A DNA stretch of 64,000 nt from CAZJHX01 sp964545715 (GCA_964545715.1 CAZJHX010000001.1:1-64000); one strand, 5' to 3'; numbered from the stretch's first letter, positions 18,019-27,439 are shown. Notes: generated by a model from the sequence alone, not told the origin. Made by a program: numbers and translations.

Positions 18019-18627
18019 ATGCTGACCGGACCGTTTGCCCCCGATCCCAACCCGCCCGAGGACCTGCCGATTCAGGTTCGCGAGCTGACGGTGGGGGCCG
18101 GCCGCAAGCGCGCGTTTCTCGTGGACAATCTGATCGAGCGCGGCGCCCTGGAGGGCATCCACGACCTGTTCAAGGACCTGGACTACGGCTTCAACGACGT
18201 GGATCGTGGGGACACCGAGTTTGCGCGGCACCTGGTGCACTACTTCGACCACGACGACCTCGAGACCTCGCCGGCCGTCTCCCTGCTGTTGAGTCAGGCG
18301 CGCGCGGTTGTCGACGAGTACGGCCTCGTGACCAGCGGTATCGAGCGAATCTACGCCAACTTCAACCTGTTCGGCGATTTCCAGTTCGCTCACCCGGACG
18401 GCAAGACCTGGACGGCGCTCTTCTTCATCAACTCCGTGTGGAACGCCAACTGGGGTGGCGAGTTTCTCATGTACGAGGATGGACCGCAGCCCATCGCGCT
18501 GTCGATCCAGCCTCGACCGGGACGGATGGTCTTGTTCGACGGCGAGATCATTCACCGCGGCGGCTCGCCCAGCAAGTACTGCCTGGACGCTCGGATCACG
18601 CTGGCGATCAAGTTCAGCAGGCCGTAG
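18019..18627 (+). CDS. 2-oxoglutarate/Fe(II)-dependent oxygenase (prolyl/lysyl hydroxylase-like)
   Basis: 202 residues, no signal peptide. The double-stranded beta-helix core is clear: HPD (His125, Asp127) followed by TALFFIN, GGEFLMYEDG, PGRMVLFDGEIIHRGG (His179) and ARITLAIKF (Arg192 to hold 2-oxoglutarate). The facial triad and co-substrate Arg are all intact. The layout is that of the prolyl 4-hydroxylase superfamily, which hydroxylates amino acid side chains or free substrates. It shares a 53-bp divergent promoter region with the peptidase-transporter gene, which suggests co-regulation and a role in hydroxylating the Lys-rich core peptide. That substrate is inferred. Confidence 0.87.
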   Translation: MLTGPFAPDPNPPEDLPIQVRELTVGAGRKRAFLVDNLIERGALEGIHDLFKDLDYGFNDVDRGDTEFARHLVHYFDHDDLETSPAVSLLLSQARAVVDEYGLVTSGIERIYANFNLFGDFQFAHPDGKTWTALFFINSVWNANWGGEFLMYEDGPQPIALSIQPRPGRMVLFDGEIIHRGGSPSKYCLDARITLAIKFSRP

Positions 18628-19295
18628 CAGGGACCTCATCGGCGGCGATGTTCCCCTGAGGCGACCCGTTTTTCAACCTGGCCCCCTCGCGGCCTGACCG
18701 CTGGCCATCTGCTAAGCGAGGGGACATCGCCGACATGGGATGGGTGGTGGCTCGGGGAGCTTTGCGCCGGCCTCCTTCCGGGGCGACTTGTTCGGCGCAA
18801 TTGTCGCCAGACGCTTAGACGTGAGAGAACCGAGCCACCGAAGCACGAGGCCTTCTACAAGTGGCGCAAGACGTCGGGCATCCTGCAATACATCCGTAAG
18901 GCCGCCACCCAACAGGAGAAGGCGCTGAAGACCGGCTATGCCGAGGCGACGCTGATCGACGCGCGCGGTGTCGTCTCCGTGGCGCCGACGGCTGATGCGT
19001 GATCTGCAAGGGGGTGACGACGACGTCGCTGACCCCGAGCAAAGACTGCAAGGAGAGGTGGCGTGTCATCGACTCTGCCTTTGAGAAGGAGATTGTGAGG
19101 GCGATTCGAGACGCGCGCGGCACTCAGGTCGGCGGCCAATGGACGGAGCGTTGGACCGCTCGTGCCTGTGGCGTCAATAAAGCGGTTCGGTTCAAGCTCA
19201 CCGCCGACGGGAAGGGCGGCACCAACTGGACCATGGAGCGGCTGTGAGAGGGGCCTGGTCTCTTGTTGCTCCTGGCGCGTGCATGCCGGCGGCGC
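18628..19295. other. Gene-poor, apparently decayed stretch
   Basis: 668 bp without an intact recognisable gene. An open frame continues from the oxygenase stop to 19002 without a good start, and a second frame overlaps it at 18999. See the pseudogene entry. No terminator hairpin was identified. Confidence 0.5.
18841..19247 (+). pseudogene. Possible frameshifted gene remnant
   Basis: Frame 1 (18841-19002) reads FYKWRKTSGILQYIRKAA...DARGVVSVAPTADA and stops. A GTG at 18999 opens frame 3 for 82 residues, ending CGVNKAVRFKLTADGKGGTN and a few more. The C-terminal Cys-Gly plus DGKGGT ending resembles small secreted proteins of this group. The two halves would join by a single frameshift, and no start with a ribosome binding site exists upstream. 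I read it as the 3' part of a broken gene. Alternatively, the 18999 frame alone is a small real gene. Confidence 0.35.
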
Positions 19296-19934
19296 TCAGC
19301 CTCCCATGCAGGTGTAGAACAGGTTGCCGTCCCCGTCCTGCTCGCAGGGGCCGGGGCAGCTGCTGCCGTCCAGGCAGTCGCACGTCAGCTCATCTGTGCA
19401 CGCGGCCGGTAGCGTCTTGCAGTAGTGGATGATGCCGAGGCCGGTATCGTCATGGACCTTCAAGCAGTACTGCCCCGCGCCGCAGAAATGCTCTCCGCAG
19501 CCGAACGTGTCGGTGGGCGGCGTGCACGCGTCCGGCGCCTTCTGCACGTCCTGTCCAGCGAGCGAGGCTTTGCACGCGTTGAGATGGACCTCGCCATCGC
19601 ACGCGCAGACCCAGTCGACGATCTCGGGGCAATAGGGCTCATCGGGGTGCTCCTCGAACTCCGGCTGGCTCTGCTTGCAGCTGCCGGCACCGTCACCCTG
19701 GCCGCACAGATCGTCGAAGTAGTCGCAGTACAGTGGTGGCGCGCAGGTCACCGCGTCGGGGCCGCCGCATCCGTCACCAATGGCGGATGCCACCGGGGGG
19801 CCTGCCGTCGTCGTCTCCTCCTCGACGTCGCCGGCGCTGGTTGTCTCGGGCGCGGGCGTGTCAGCGGTCTGGGCGTCGGTGGCAGGTGCGCATGACACGG
19901 TCAGAAGGGCGGCAACAATCAGGTGGGCTCTCAT
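19296..19934 (-). CDS. Secreted Cys-rich lipoprotein with Kazal-like segment
   Basis: 212 residues from the ATG at 19934 (a TTG lies two codons upstream). Signal peptide with lipobox-like LTVSC, then a Thr/Ala/Pro/Glu linker (~25-50), then Cys-rich domains. The segment WVCACDGEVHLNACKASLAG has the VCxCDG...NAC pattern of Kazal/follistatin-like serine protease inhibitor modules. The remainder has paired Cys as in EGF-like modules. Likely anchored in the outer membrane; protease-inhibitor activity is only a possibility. It is divergent from the EGF-like lipoprotein at 20102. Confidence 0.8.
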   Translation of the reverse strand: MRAHLIVAALLTVSCAPATDAQTADTPAPETTSAGDVEEETTTAGPPVASAIGDGCGGPDAVTCAPPLYCDYFDDLCGQGDGAGSCKQSQPEFEEHPDEPYCPEIVDWVCACDGEVHLNACKASLAGQDVQKAPDACTPPTDTFGCGEHFCGAGQYCLKVHDDTGLGIIHYCKTLPAACTDELTCDCLDGSSCPGPCEQDGDGNLFYTCMGG

Positions 19935-20101
19935 CGGCAAGCCTCGCTCTATGGATCACCGTTCGGCGATGGGCCATGGTCGCCCGGATGGTCCTGATGG
20001 TCCAGCGGCCCTCGAAGACGATCTGCGGGACGGCCCCGTCGGCTGCAGGGCGGACGCAGACTGAGGACGCCCAGGCCTGCAAATCTTGTTATTGTCGTCC
20101 C

Positions 20102-21442
20102 ATGACCTCACGTGTTTTGACAGCGCTGTTGCTGGTCACGCTGGGCTGCACGCCGGCGGGTGGGGGCGGTCGCGGTGGTGGCTCGGGCTCCGCTGAGTCG
20201 CCTGGACCCGACCCGGCGCCGGACCCCGACCCGGACAAGTGCGGGCAGGCGTTCCTGGTCCCTTGTCCGGTGGGCTTCCCCTGCAAGACGGATGAGGATT
20301 GCATCAACGACTTCTGCCGCGTGGGCGAGTGTTCGTTGGAGCACTGCAACGATGACGTGCGCAACGGCGATGAGCCGTACCGGGACTGCGGCGGCAGCTG
20401 CCCCGTCAAGTGCGACGACACGCGCCCCTGCAAGGTCCACGCGGATTGCAAGAGCGCCTGCTGCAGCTCGCAGCTTGCGTGCGAAGCCGATGCCGACTCG
20501 GACGAGACCTGCGACAGCGACGACCTGTGCCCCGACGTGGTGGACGTGCACACGGTGCCCGACGGATGTTCGTGTCTGCCTCGTTTTACGGGGGAGCTGT
20601 GCGACCAGTGCCTGCCGCAGTTCGCAGGCGAGCACTGCCAGGAGTGCTCGCATCGGTTTGCCGGCAGCGCCTGCGATCAGTGCGCGAGCCGATTTGCGGG
20701 GCAGGACTGCTCGCAGTGTGCGACCCCTCTGATCTTCACGGGGGAGCTCTGCGATCAGTGCGTTCACCCCGGGTACTCAGGTGCCGACTGCAAGACCTGC
20801 GACAGCGGCGATTGCACGTGCTTCGACGAGATCGGCATCACCCAATACCCGGGGTTCTGCACCGACGCCAACTGCGCCGCGACCGGCCAGTGCAGCACTC
20901 GAGGCAAGTGCGTCGCGTCGGAAGACGGCACGAAGTGCGTTACGGGGTCCGGCACGGGGTCGGGGTGCGTCGACAGCGCCGCCTGCACCTACTCCGGGAA
21001 GTGCAAGGAGCCGGCAGACGGCATTGAGTGTTATGCTGGCAGCCACGCGGATTGTGTGGCCGCCAAGGCTTGTGCGGACGTGGGCTGGTGTTCGGCCAAG
21101 GACGAGTGCGTGACGCCTGAACCCAGCCTGCCGAGCTGGGACTGCGAGTGCGTCGCCGCGACAACGGCGCACTGCGGCGCGTCACTGGCTTGCAAGGAGG
21201 AGGGCGCCTGCCAGGTTGCCAACGGGCGCTGCCACCCGCTCACCGACGCCGACTGCGAGGGCTCGCTGAACTGCAACCTCAAGGGATATTGCTCGGTGTA
21301 CGAGTACGCGGATGCGTGTCGCGCCGGGTCACACGACGAGTGCGCGCAATCACAGGACTGCAAGGACAAGGGCAAGTGCTGGGCGAACCTCGACACGGAC
21401 AGCACCTGGTACGGGTACTGCAACGCCGAAGCGCCTGAGTAG
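20102..21442 (+). CDS. EGF/laminin-like Cys-repeat lipoprotein
   Basis: 446 residues from the ATG at 20102, chosen because it begins a signal peptide with lipobox TLGC; the longer open frame upstream has no export signal. A Gly-Ser-Pro-Asp linker precedes Cys-rich modules. Residues ~160-235 hold about five ~20-residue laminin-EGF-like units (FTGELCDQC, FAGEHCQEC, FAGSACDQC, FAGQDCSQC). The C-terminal half repeats CVASEDGTKC and ADCVAAKACADVG patterns. No enzyme signature was seen. Probably a disulfide-rich surface protein, perhaps an adhesin. Confidence 0.82.
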   Translation: MTSRVLTALLLVTLGCTPAGGGGRGGGSGSAESPGPDPAPDPDPDKCGQAFLVPCPVGFPCKTDEDCINDFCRVGECSLEHCNDDVRNGDEPYRDCGGSCPVKCDDTRPCKVHADCKSACCSSQLACEADADSDETCDSDDLCPDVVDVHTVPDGCSCLPRFTGELCDQCLPQFAGEHCQECSHRFAGSACDQCASRFAGQDCSQCATPLIFTGELCDQCVHPGYSGADCKTCDSGDCTCFDEIGITQYPGFCTDANCAATGQCSTRGKCVASEDGTKCVTGSGTGSGCVDSAACTYSGKCKEPADGIECYAGSHADCVAAKACADVGWCSAKDECVTPEPSLPSWDCECVAATTAHCGASLACKEEGACQVANGRCHPLTDADCEGSLNCNLKGYCSVYEYADACRAGSHDECAQSQDCKDKGKCWANLDTDSTWYGYCNAEAPE

Positions 21443-21606
21443 GCGACCGCCAGCGGCCGTAGACCAGCTACCCAGGTCTGACCGTATCCGGGCTCTCCGC
21501 GGCGCTTCTGGACCTGGATCATTGTGCCGTCGCTTGCCGCTTCTCGTGACTCGCGGTCTCGTGTAACCACGATCACATATGTGCGAGACAGCACTGTAGG
21601 AGCCGG

Positions 21607-23598
21607 ATGGACCGCGAACACACACACGACAGTTCAGTCGGCGCGCTCCGTAGCACGCAGGTCCAGGCGCAGTCGCGCGGCGGTGGGGTCAGAGACACCG
21701 TGCGACAGACCGCCGGCTACGACAGCCAGCAAGCGCTGCTCAGCCCCACAGATTCGTCCGTCAGTGGCGAGCTGATGGAGTTTGCGGTCGCGTTCAACGA
21801 CGAGTTCCAATCCGTGTTGCACGCCTTCGGGCTTCCGATCGCCGAGGTGTGTACCGTCGCGCAGTCCAATACCGGGCCCGCGGCGCAGCCCGGCTCCCGC
21901 AGCGGCGCGGACCTGGGCGCCGAGCGGCTGGGCGCCCTGTTCACCGCCACGCAGCGCAGCCAGCTTCTGTCATTCATCGACACTCGCGAGATCCCGGACC
22001 GCCTGTTCAACGGCGACGAGACCGGCACCGCCACGGCGCAGCAGCGCATTCTGGTGTCGTCGCACATCCTGGCGACGGGCAACTACCGGCCGGGCTCCTT
22101 CGAACAGCGAGTGCACGCTCGCATGTGCTACCACTGGGCCCAGATCGTGCACCACTATGCCGGGGCCATACCATCTGCGGGGCCCATGACCAACGGCATG
22201 ATGGGTACGTTCGATCACGCCGGGAACCTGGTCCTGGGCACCGGCCGCGCGCGCGGCGTCTTTCTGGGCGACAAGGTCGGCGCTGACGAGCTGCCCGACG
22301 CCGAGACGGCCGGAGCTGTAGGGCCAATTCCCGAGGGGTCGTCGCACGCCGGCGCTGCCTCACGCGAGCAGGACCGCATGGCGGACGGACGGCAGGAAAA
22401 CGGCCGAGTCCACCGTCGCGTCGGCCTGGCGTTTGCTGAGTTCGCCACGCTGCAGCCAGGCGATTGGCTCTGGTACTACAACGCCAACGGCTCGGACGGC
22501 GGCTCCCACAGCGTGATCTTCTCGCGCTGGGCCGACGGTCCGCAGCAGTCCGAGGAGGGGGTGTGGTACCGCCAGGCCATCGCGTTCAGCCAGGGCAGCC
22601 CCGCGCGCGGCGGGCGCGAGCACAACGTGTGGCTGGGCGATCGCTACGCCGAGGTCGACGGCCATACGGTGTGCCCCGTCACCAGCGTGACCCGGGTCGA
22701 CGCCGGGTCTCGGCCCGCACGCACGCCGCAGGAGCTGATCGGTCAGCTGGGTAGCGGCAGCGCCAGTCGCGCCAACCAGCGCCTCCTCGATCAGCTTGCG
22801 CGACGGCATGGCGGCCCGATCGACCTCGAGGCCCTGCGCGCGTGGATCCGCCAGCAGAACCTGGAGCGGATCTCCCAGCTGGCCAGCCGGTTTACGGCCG
22901 GGCAGCGCGCGCTGCTGGAAGAGACCAACGGCCAGGATGACCTGGAGGGGCTGGTGCGTCTCAGCGAGCGGCTGAGAGGCCTGGTCACAAATGCCGACCT
23001 GCTGACCCGCAACGAAGACAGCCACTACCAAGGCGTCAACGCCAGGCACGGGGAGGCGTCACCACGAGTCGAGGCGGCCGAGACCGAGCAGCGCCGGGAG
23101 ATCGCGGAGATCGACACCGAGCTCTCCACCTCCCAGACCGACCTGGAGACCCTGCAGGCGCACTTGGCCATCCTGGACCACAGGCCGGAGATCCGCGCCC
23201 TGCGACGCAACGAGGTCCCAACCTTGCGCCAGGCCATCAGACGCCTCCGCCAGCGGATCCGCCGAAACCGCGATGACAGCGCCGGTCTCGAGGCTGAGCT
23301 GGAGACGATCCGCGAACAGTTGGCCGCCACTCTGGCCGAGATCCAGCGGCTCGTGAGCGAGCAGAGCGCCGGACGCGCCGAGTTCAACTCGGTGAAGCGC
23401 GAGATCCGAGCGCTGCAGGTGCGCATGCGACGACTGCAGGTGCGTCGCCGGTCGGTCGGCAATCGCCGCATGGAGCGACTGCCTTATGGCATGGTGCACC
23501 CTGGGAGGCGGCGCGGGGAGACAAACCACACGCGCACCACGGGTCAGCTGCGCAACCTGCGCCCGACCCCGCCCTGGGCTGAGCTGACGGGCTCCTGA
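21607..23598 (+). CDS. Papain-like (NlpC/CHAP-type) protein with long C-terminal coiled coil
   Basis: 663 residues; GGAG lies 6 nt before the ATG. There is no signal peptide. The N-terminal ~60 residues are polar (Ser/Gln/Arg) and end in YDSQQALLSP. Residues ~165-365 look like a papain-fold hydrolase: ARMCYHWAQIVHHY offers nucleophile Cys174, and LQPGDWLWYYN followed by GGSHSVIFSRW offers His301. This is the order seen in NlpC/P60 and CHAP amidases. Residues ~395-640 are Glu/Arg/Leu-rich with strong coiled-coil periodicity. The lack of a signal plus hydrolase plus coiled coil could fit an effector delivered by a contractile injection system; no such apparatus is in the window. Family assignment is tentative. 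Confidence 0.72.
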   Translation: MDREHTHDSSVGALRSTQVQAQSRGGGVRDTVRQTAGYDSQQALLSPTDSSVSGELMEFAVAFNDEFQSVLHAFGLPIAEVCTVAQSNTGPAAQPGSRSGADLGAERLGALFTATQRSQLLSFIDTREIPDRLFNGDETGTATAQQRILVSSHILATGNYRPGSFEQRVHARMCYHWAQIVHHYAGAIPSAGPMTNGMMGTFDHAGNLVLGTGRARGVFLGDKVGADELPDAETAGAVGPIPEGSSHAGAASREQDRMADGRQENGRVHRRVGLAFAEFATLQPGDWLWYYNANGSDGGSHSVIFSRWADGPQQSEEGVWYRQAIAFSQGSPARGGREHNVWLGDRYAEVDGHTVCPVTSVTRVDAGSRPARTPQELIGQLGSGSASRANQRLLDQLARRHGGPIDLEALRAWIRQQNLERISQLASRFTAGQRALLEETNGQDDLEGLVRLSERLRGLVTNADLLTRNEDSHYQGVNARHGEASPRVEAAETEQRREIAEIDTELSTSQTDLETLQAHLAILDHRPEIRALRRNEVPTLRQAIRRLRQRIRRNRDDSAGLEAELETIREQLAATLAEIQRLVSEQSAGRAEFNSVKREIRALQVRMRRLQVRRRSVGNRRMERLPYGMVHPGRRRGETNHTRTTGQLRNLRPTPPWAELTGS

Positions 23599-23628
23599 TC
23601 ACCTCGGGGTAGTCCGAGGCCGCGGAGA

Positions 23629-24663
23629 TCAGTCTTTCTGGACCTCGGTGAGCTCTTTTTTGCGGGCGTCGATCAGCGCCTGGAGCTCGGCCTCACGCGC
23701 GCTGACCAACGCTTCGAGCTCGGCATCCAGCCCCTCGGGCTTGGCCTCTTGGATGCGGGCCTGGGTCTCGAGCAGCAGCTGGATCGTGGTCTCGAGTTCG
23801 CGGGCGCGAAGTAGGTCGATCTCGCGGCGTTGGCGGGCCTCAGCTTCGGCGCGTTGGAGGTCCAGGGCGGCGATCGCCTCGGCGGCCTCGACCTCTTGCT
23901 GAACGCGCCGGCGCTCCGCCTCCTGCGTCAGCTCGCGGGTGCGCGTGTCTTGGCTGGCGGTGATCTCCGCGATCTTGCGCAACCCCTGGGCGTCCAGGAT
24001 GTTGCCCGAATCCAGGTGCTCGGCAGCGGTCATCTCGATGCGATCGATCGCGACGTCCTCCAGACAGAAGCCGTTCAAGTCGCGCCCGATAAAGCTCATG
24101 ATCTGATCGCGCACCTCCTCTCGACGCGCGGACAGGTCTTCGAAATCCAGCTCCTTGAAGAGGGTTCTCAAGGCGTCTTCGAAGCGGCCCTCGAAGAGCG
24201 AGCGCAGGTGCTCGGGGTCGGAGGCGCGGCCGCATCCGACGGTCTGCGCGACCCTCAAGACGTCTTCGGCGGTGCGGTTGACGCGAATGAAGAACGCGGC
24301 CTGCACGTCGGCGCGAATATTGTCCCGGCAGTGGACCCCGCGCGGCCCGAGAAGCTGCAGGTCGATCGAGTGCAGCGACGTGTCCACCAGCTCACCGCGC
24401 TGGAGCACCGGGATTACGATCGAGCCGTTGAAGCGCACCCTCGCAGGTCCGTTCGCACTGACGATGACCAGCGCCTCGTTGGCGCCGACCTGACGATAGG
24501 TGCGCTTCACCATGGCGCCGGCGATGACGGTCATCACGAGGGCGGCGGCAAGGACGGTTGCGAGGACGGAAAAGACCACGTCCGGCCACTTTACGCTGAT
24601 TGAGCCTGTGCGGGAATGGCTACGCGGCCAACCTGGGCGTCGCCGGGTTGCGGCGCCTCGCAC
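23629..24663 (-). CDS. Flotillin-like SPFH/band 7 membrane protein
   Basis: 344 residues from the GTG at 24663, supported by AGGGAGG 4 nt upstream. A single N-terminal membrane segment (~residues 28-52) follows a basic stretch. An SPFH/band 7 domain covers ~55-215 (ANEALVIVSANGPARVRFNG, NIRADVQAAFFIRVN, DLNGFCLEDVAIDRIEM). The Glu/Ala/Arg-rich coiled coil from ~220 to the end is the flotillin layout. Family members scaffold membrane microdomains as large oligomers. It lacks the usual NfeD partner next door and stands alone, divergent from a lipoprotein 40 bp away. Confidence 0.87.
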   Translation of the reverse strand: MRGAATRRRPGWPRSHSRTGSISVKWPDVVFSVLATVLAAALVMTVIAGAMVKRTYRQVGANEALVIVSANGPARVRFNGSIVIPVLQRGELVDTSLHSIDLQLLGPRGVHCRDNIRADVQAAFFIRVNRTAEDVLRVAQTVGCGRASDPEHLRSLFEGRFEDALRTLFKELDFEDLSARREEVRDQIMSFIGRDLNGFCLEDVAIDRIEMTAAEHLDSGNILDAQGLRKIAEITASQDTRTRELTQEAERRRVQQEVEAAEAIAALDLQRAEAEARQRREIDLLRARELETTIQLLLETQARIQEAKPEGLDAELEALVSAREAELQALIDARKKELTEVQKD

Positions 24664-24703
24664 GCGACCTCCCTGAGCACGTTCGGCGTGCTACGGTGCA
24701 GTC

Positions 24704-25561
24704 ATGGTCGGTCGCCCGCTCCTGTCCGCTGCGCTGTTTGCCGCCGTGTTTGGCTGCGCCCGCAGCGCACCGCAACCCCATCCCGAGGACGCGACGGGCC
24801 TGGCGGACGACGCGCCGGCAGAGGACGTGACGGGACCGGACGCGACGGCACCGGACGTCGCGGACCCTGCTGAGCCGCTGACCTGCCGGAGCCTGGCCGA
24901 TGGCGGCTGCGAGGTGTGTGCGACGGCCGCGGTGGCCGAGGCGTTTCCAGCGGGTGGCGAATGCGACGCGCTGGCCGCGTTCTGTCCCCTGGGCGGTCCG
25001 GTCGGGGGCGCCGAGGTCGGGGGACCGCTGCCGCCATCGCCGGGGTGCTGTCCGCTGGAGCCACAGGTCTTCGCCGAGTATCAGGGGATCCCGGGCGAGC
25101 CGACGCTGGACGTGGATGTCGGGCAGCTCGACCAGAGCGGCGCCTTCGTGCCGCTCGAGGCCGGCGGCTGGGTGCCGCAGATCATGGGCCCGCAGGGCAT
25201 GTTCCACGTGTGGGCCAGCGTGCGGCTGTGGCTTCCCGGCGAGACCGCGGACCTGGTCCACGTCCGGATCGCAGCCCGTGCGCTGGACGGCTGCGCGGTG
25301 GCGGGTACCACAACCCTGGAGGTGGACCTTCGACCCGATCCCAACGCCCCGGGCGCCTACACCTTCCTGGACGTCGAAGACCCGGGGTTCGTGGTGCTCT
25401 TTCCGTTCGGGCCGGTCCACGCGTGCGTCTTCTGCGGGCACTGGGTGGACTTGCGGATACAGGTGCGGCCCCTGCCGGGCACGGCATGGGGAGAGACCCA
25501 GCGCACCCAGCGGCTGTACCTGCCGGCGCTGCCCGACCTGGGACCCGGGGGGCCGGGCTAA
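24704..25561 (+). CDS. Lipoprotein of unknown function
   Basis: 285 residues. Signal peptide with lipobox AVFGC, an Asp/Ala/Pro/Thr linker (~22-58), then a compact Cys-containing domain (CEVCATAAVAEAF; GCCPLEPQVF) and a predicted beta-rich C-terminal part ending in Pro/Gly. No family was recognised. It stands just upstream of, but probably separate from, the lipid operon (75 bp gap). Confidence 0.8.
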   Translation: MVGRPLLSAALFAAVFGCARSAPQPHPEDATGLADDAPAEDVTGPDATAPDVADPAEPLTCRSLADGGCEVCATAAVAEAFPAGGECDALAAFCPLGGPVGGAEVGGPLPPSPGCCPLEPQVFAEYQGIPGEPTLDVDVGQLDQSGAFVPLEAGGWVPQIMGPQGMFHVWASVRLWLPGETADLVHVRIAARALDGCAVAGTTTLEVDLRPDPNAPGAYTFLDVEDPGFVVLFPFGPVHACVFCGHWVDLRIQVRPLPGTAWGETQRTQRLYLPALPDLGPGGPG

Positions 25562-25636
25562 CCAGGATTCGACGTGCTGCGGTCCTGCGTGAAACACGTT
25601 CTAGTCAAAGCGCGCGCGTTTGGCTAGGGTGGTTGG

Positions 25637-27439
25637 ATGACCGCCGAGCACCTCATCCGCCCGCTGGATCTCGGGCTGGGCCTGCTGAAGCTGGGCCGAC
25701 GTGCGCCCGGGCTCATCAAGATGGCTGCGTCGATGGCCGTGGCCGGCAAGCAGAGTCGGCGATCGCTCGGGCGGCTGCTGGAGCGGATGGCGCGGCGGCA
25801 TCCTGCGCGGGTCGCGATCAAGCACGCCGGCGGGGTGGTCACCTACGCGTCGCTGAACCGGCGCGCCAATCGCATGGCGTGGGTGCTGGCGTGTCACGGG
25901 GTGGCGCGCGGCGACGTCGTCGGGTTGATGGCGGAGAATCGGCCCGATGTTCTGGTCGTCGTCGCCGCGGCCGCCAAGCTCGGGGCCGCGACGGCGCTGC
26001 TCAACACTCAGCAGCGGCGTGGGGCGCTGCGTCACAGCCTGGAGTGTGCGCCCGCGCGGGTGACCGTGGTCGGCGAAGAGCTGCAGGACGCGCTGCCGGC
26101 GGTGCATGGGGCGCCGCATGGGACGCTGCTGTGGCTGGCTGACGGGCGCGAGACGGCGCCGCCGCCGGGTTGGGCCGACGTCTTGAGCGAGGCGGACGGG
26201 GCGCCATCCGGAAATCCGCCCAGCACGCTGCGCGTCGAGATGGGCGAGCCGGCCTTCTACGTCTTTACGTCGGGGACAACCGGGCTGCCTAAGGCGTCGC
26301 CTATGTCGCATTATCGCTGGATTGGCGCCGGGCTGATGTTTGGCGACGCGTGCCTGTCGCTGACCGCCGACGACACCATCTACGCGCCGCTGCCGCTGTA
26401 CCACAATCAGGCGATCACGCTGTGCTGGAGCGCCGCGATGGCGACCGGCGCCGCGCTGGCGATCCGGCGCACGCTGAGCATCTCTGCCTTCTGGGAGGAC
26501 TGCCGGCGCTACGACGCGACGGTCTTTGCCTACATTGGAGAGGTGACGCGCTATCTGCTGCGCTGTCCGCGCGACCCGCGGGATCGCGAGCACCGTGTCC
26601 GCAAAGTGGTCGGCGTCGGCATGCGGCCCGACGACTGGTCCGCTTTCAAGAGCCGCTTCGGCATCGCCCAGGTGTGCGAGTACTACAGCGCCAGCGAGCT
26701 CAACGCCGGCTTCTTCAACCTGCTGGACCTGGACCGCACCGTGGGCGTCTGCCCGGCGCCATGGGCGTTGGTCGCCTTTGACACCGACCAGGGCGCGCCG
26801 ATGCGGGGACCCTCGGGACATTTGATGCGGCTGGCGCGCGGTGAGACCGGGCTGCTCATCACCCAGGTCACCGACCGCTTTCGGTTCGAGGGCTACACCG
26901 ACCGGCAGGCCACCGAGCGCAAGCTGCTGCGCGACGTCTTCGCGCCGGGCGACGTCTGGGTCAACACCGGCGACCTGATGCGCCATCTGGGCTATGGCCA
27001 CCTGCAGTTTGTCGACCGCGCCGGTGACACGTTTCGCTGGAAGTCCGAGAACGTCGCCACACGGGAGGTGGAGGCCGCCGTCGCCGCCGAGCCGAGCGTG
27101 GCCGACGCCTGCGTCTACGGTGTGAAGGTGGCCGACGCCCCGGGGCGCGCCGGGATGGTCGCCGTGGTACCGGCCAACGGCCATGTGGACACGGCCGGTC
27201 TGCTGGCCCGTCTGCGCGAGCAGCTGCCCGAGTACGCGGTGCCGCGCTTTGTGCGGATCACCGACTCGCTGGCCGTCACCGGCACGTTCAAGCACGTGAA
27301 GAGCCGGCTGCGCGAGGAGGGCTTTGCCCCGGAGCGCGTGACCGATCCCGTCCTGGTCTGGGTGCCCCGCACGCCCGGATATACGGCGATGACGCCCGCG
27401 CTCTACGACCGCATCGTGCGCCATGAGGTGTCGCTGTGA
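25637..27439 (+). CDS. Long-chain fatty acyl-CoA synthetase (FATP/FadD6-like)
   Basis: 600 residues, the usual length for very-long-chain acyl-CoA synthetases of the FATP type. ANL-superfamily motifs: P-loop FYVFTSGTTGLPKASPMSHY (residue ~207), EYYSASELN (adenine site) and WVNTGDLMR...GYGHLQFVDR with the hinge, then KSENVATREVE and the C-terminal Lys in GTFKHVKSRL. It activates fatty acids to acyl-CoA with ATP. It is the first gene of a five-gene run in which each gene overlaps or nearly touches the next, so it supplies acyl-CoA to the two acyltransferases downstream. Confidence 0.92.
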   Translation: MTAEHLIRPLDLGLGLLKLGRRAPGLIKMAASMAVAGKQSRRSLGRLLERMARRHPARVAIKHAGGVVTYASLNRRANRMAWVLACHGVARGDVVGLMAENRPDVLVVVAAAAKLGAATALLNTQQRRGALRHSLECAPARVTVVGEELQDALPAVHGAPHGTLLWLADGRETAPPPGWADVLSEADGAPSGNPPSTLRVEMGEPAFYVFTSGTTGLPKASPMSHYRWIGAGLMFGDACLSLTADDTIYAPLPLYHNQAITLCWSAAMATGAALAIRRTLSISAFWEDCRRYDATVFAYIGEVTRYLLRCPRDPRDREHRVRKVVGVGMRPDDWSAFKSRFGIAQVCEYYSASELNAGFFNLLDLDRTVGVCPAPWALVAFDTDQGAPMRGPSGHLMRLARGETGLLITQVTDRFRFEGYTDRQATERKLLRDVFAPGDVWVNTGDLMRHLGYGHLQFVDRAGDTFRWKSENVATREVEAAVAAEPSVADACVYGVKVADAPGRAGMVAVVPANGHVDTAGLLARLREQLPEYAVPRFVRITDSLAVTGTFKHVKSRLREEGFAPERVTDPVLVWVPRTPGYTAMTPALYDRIVRHEVSL

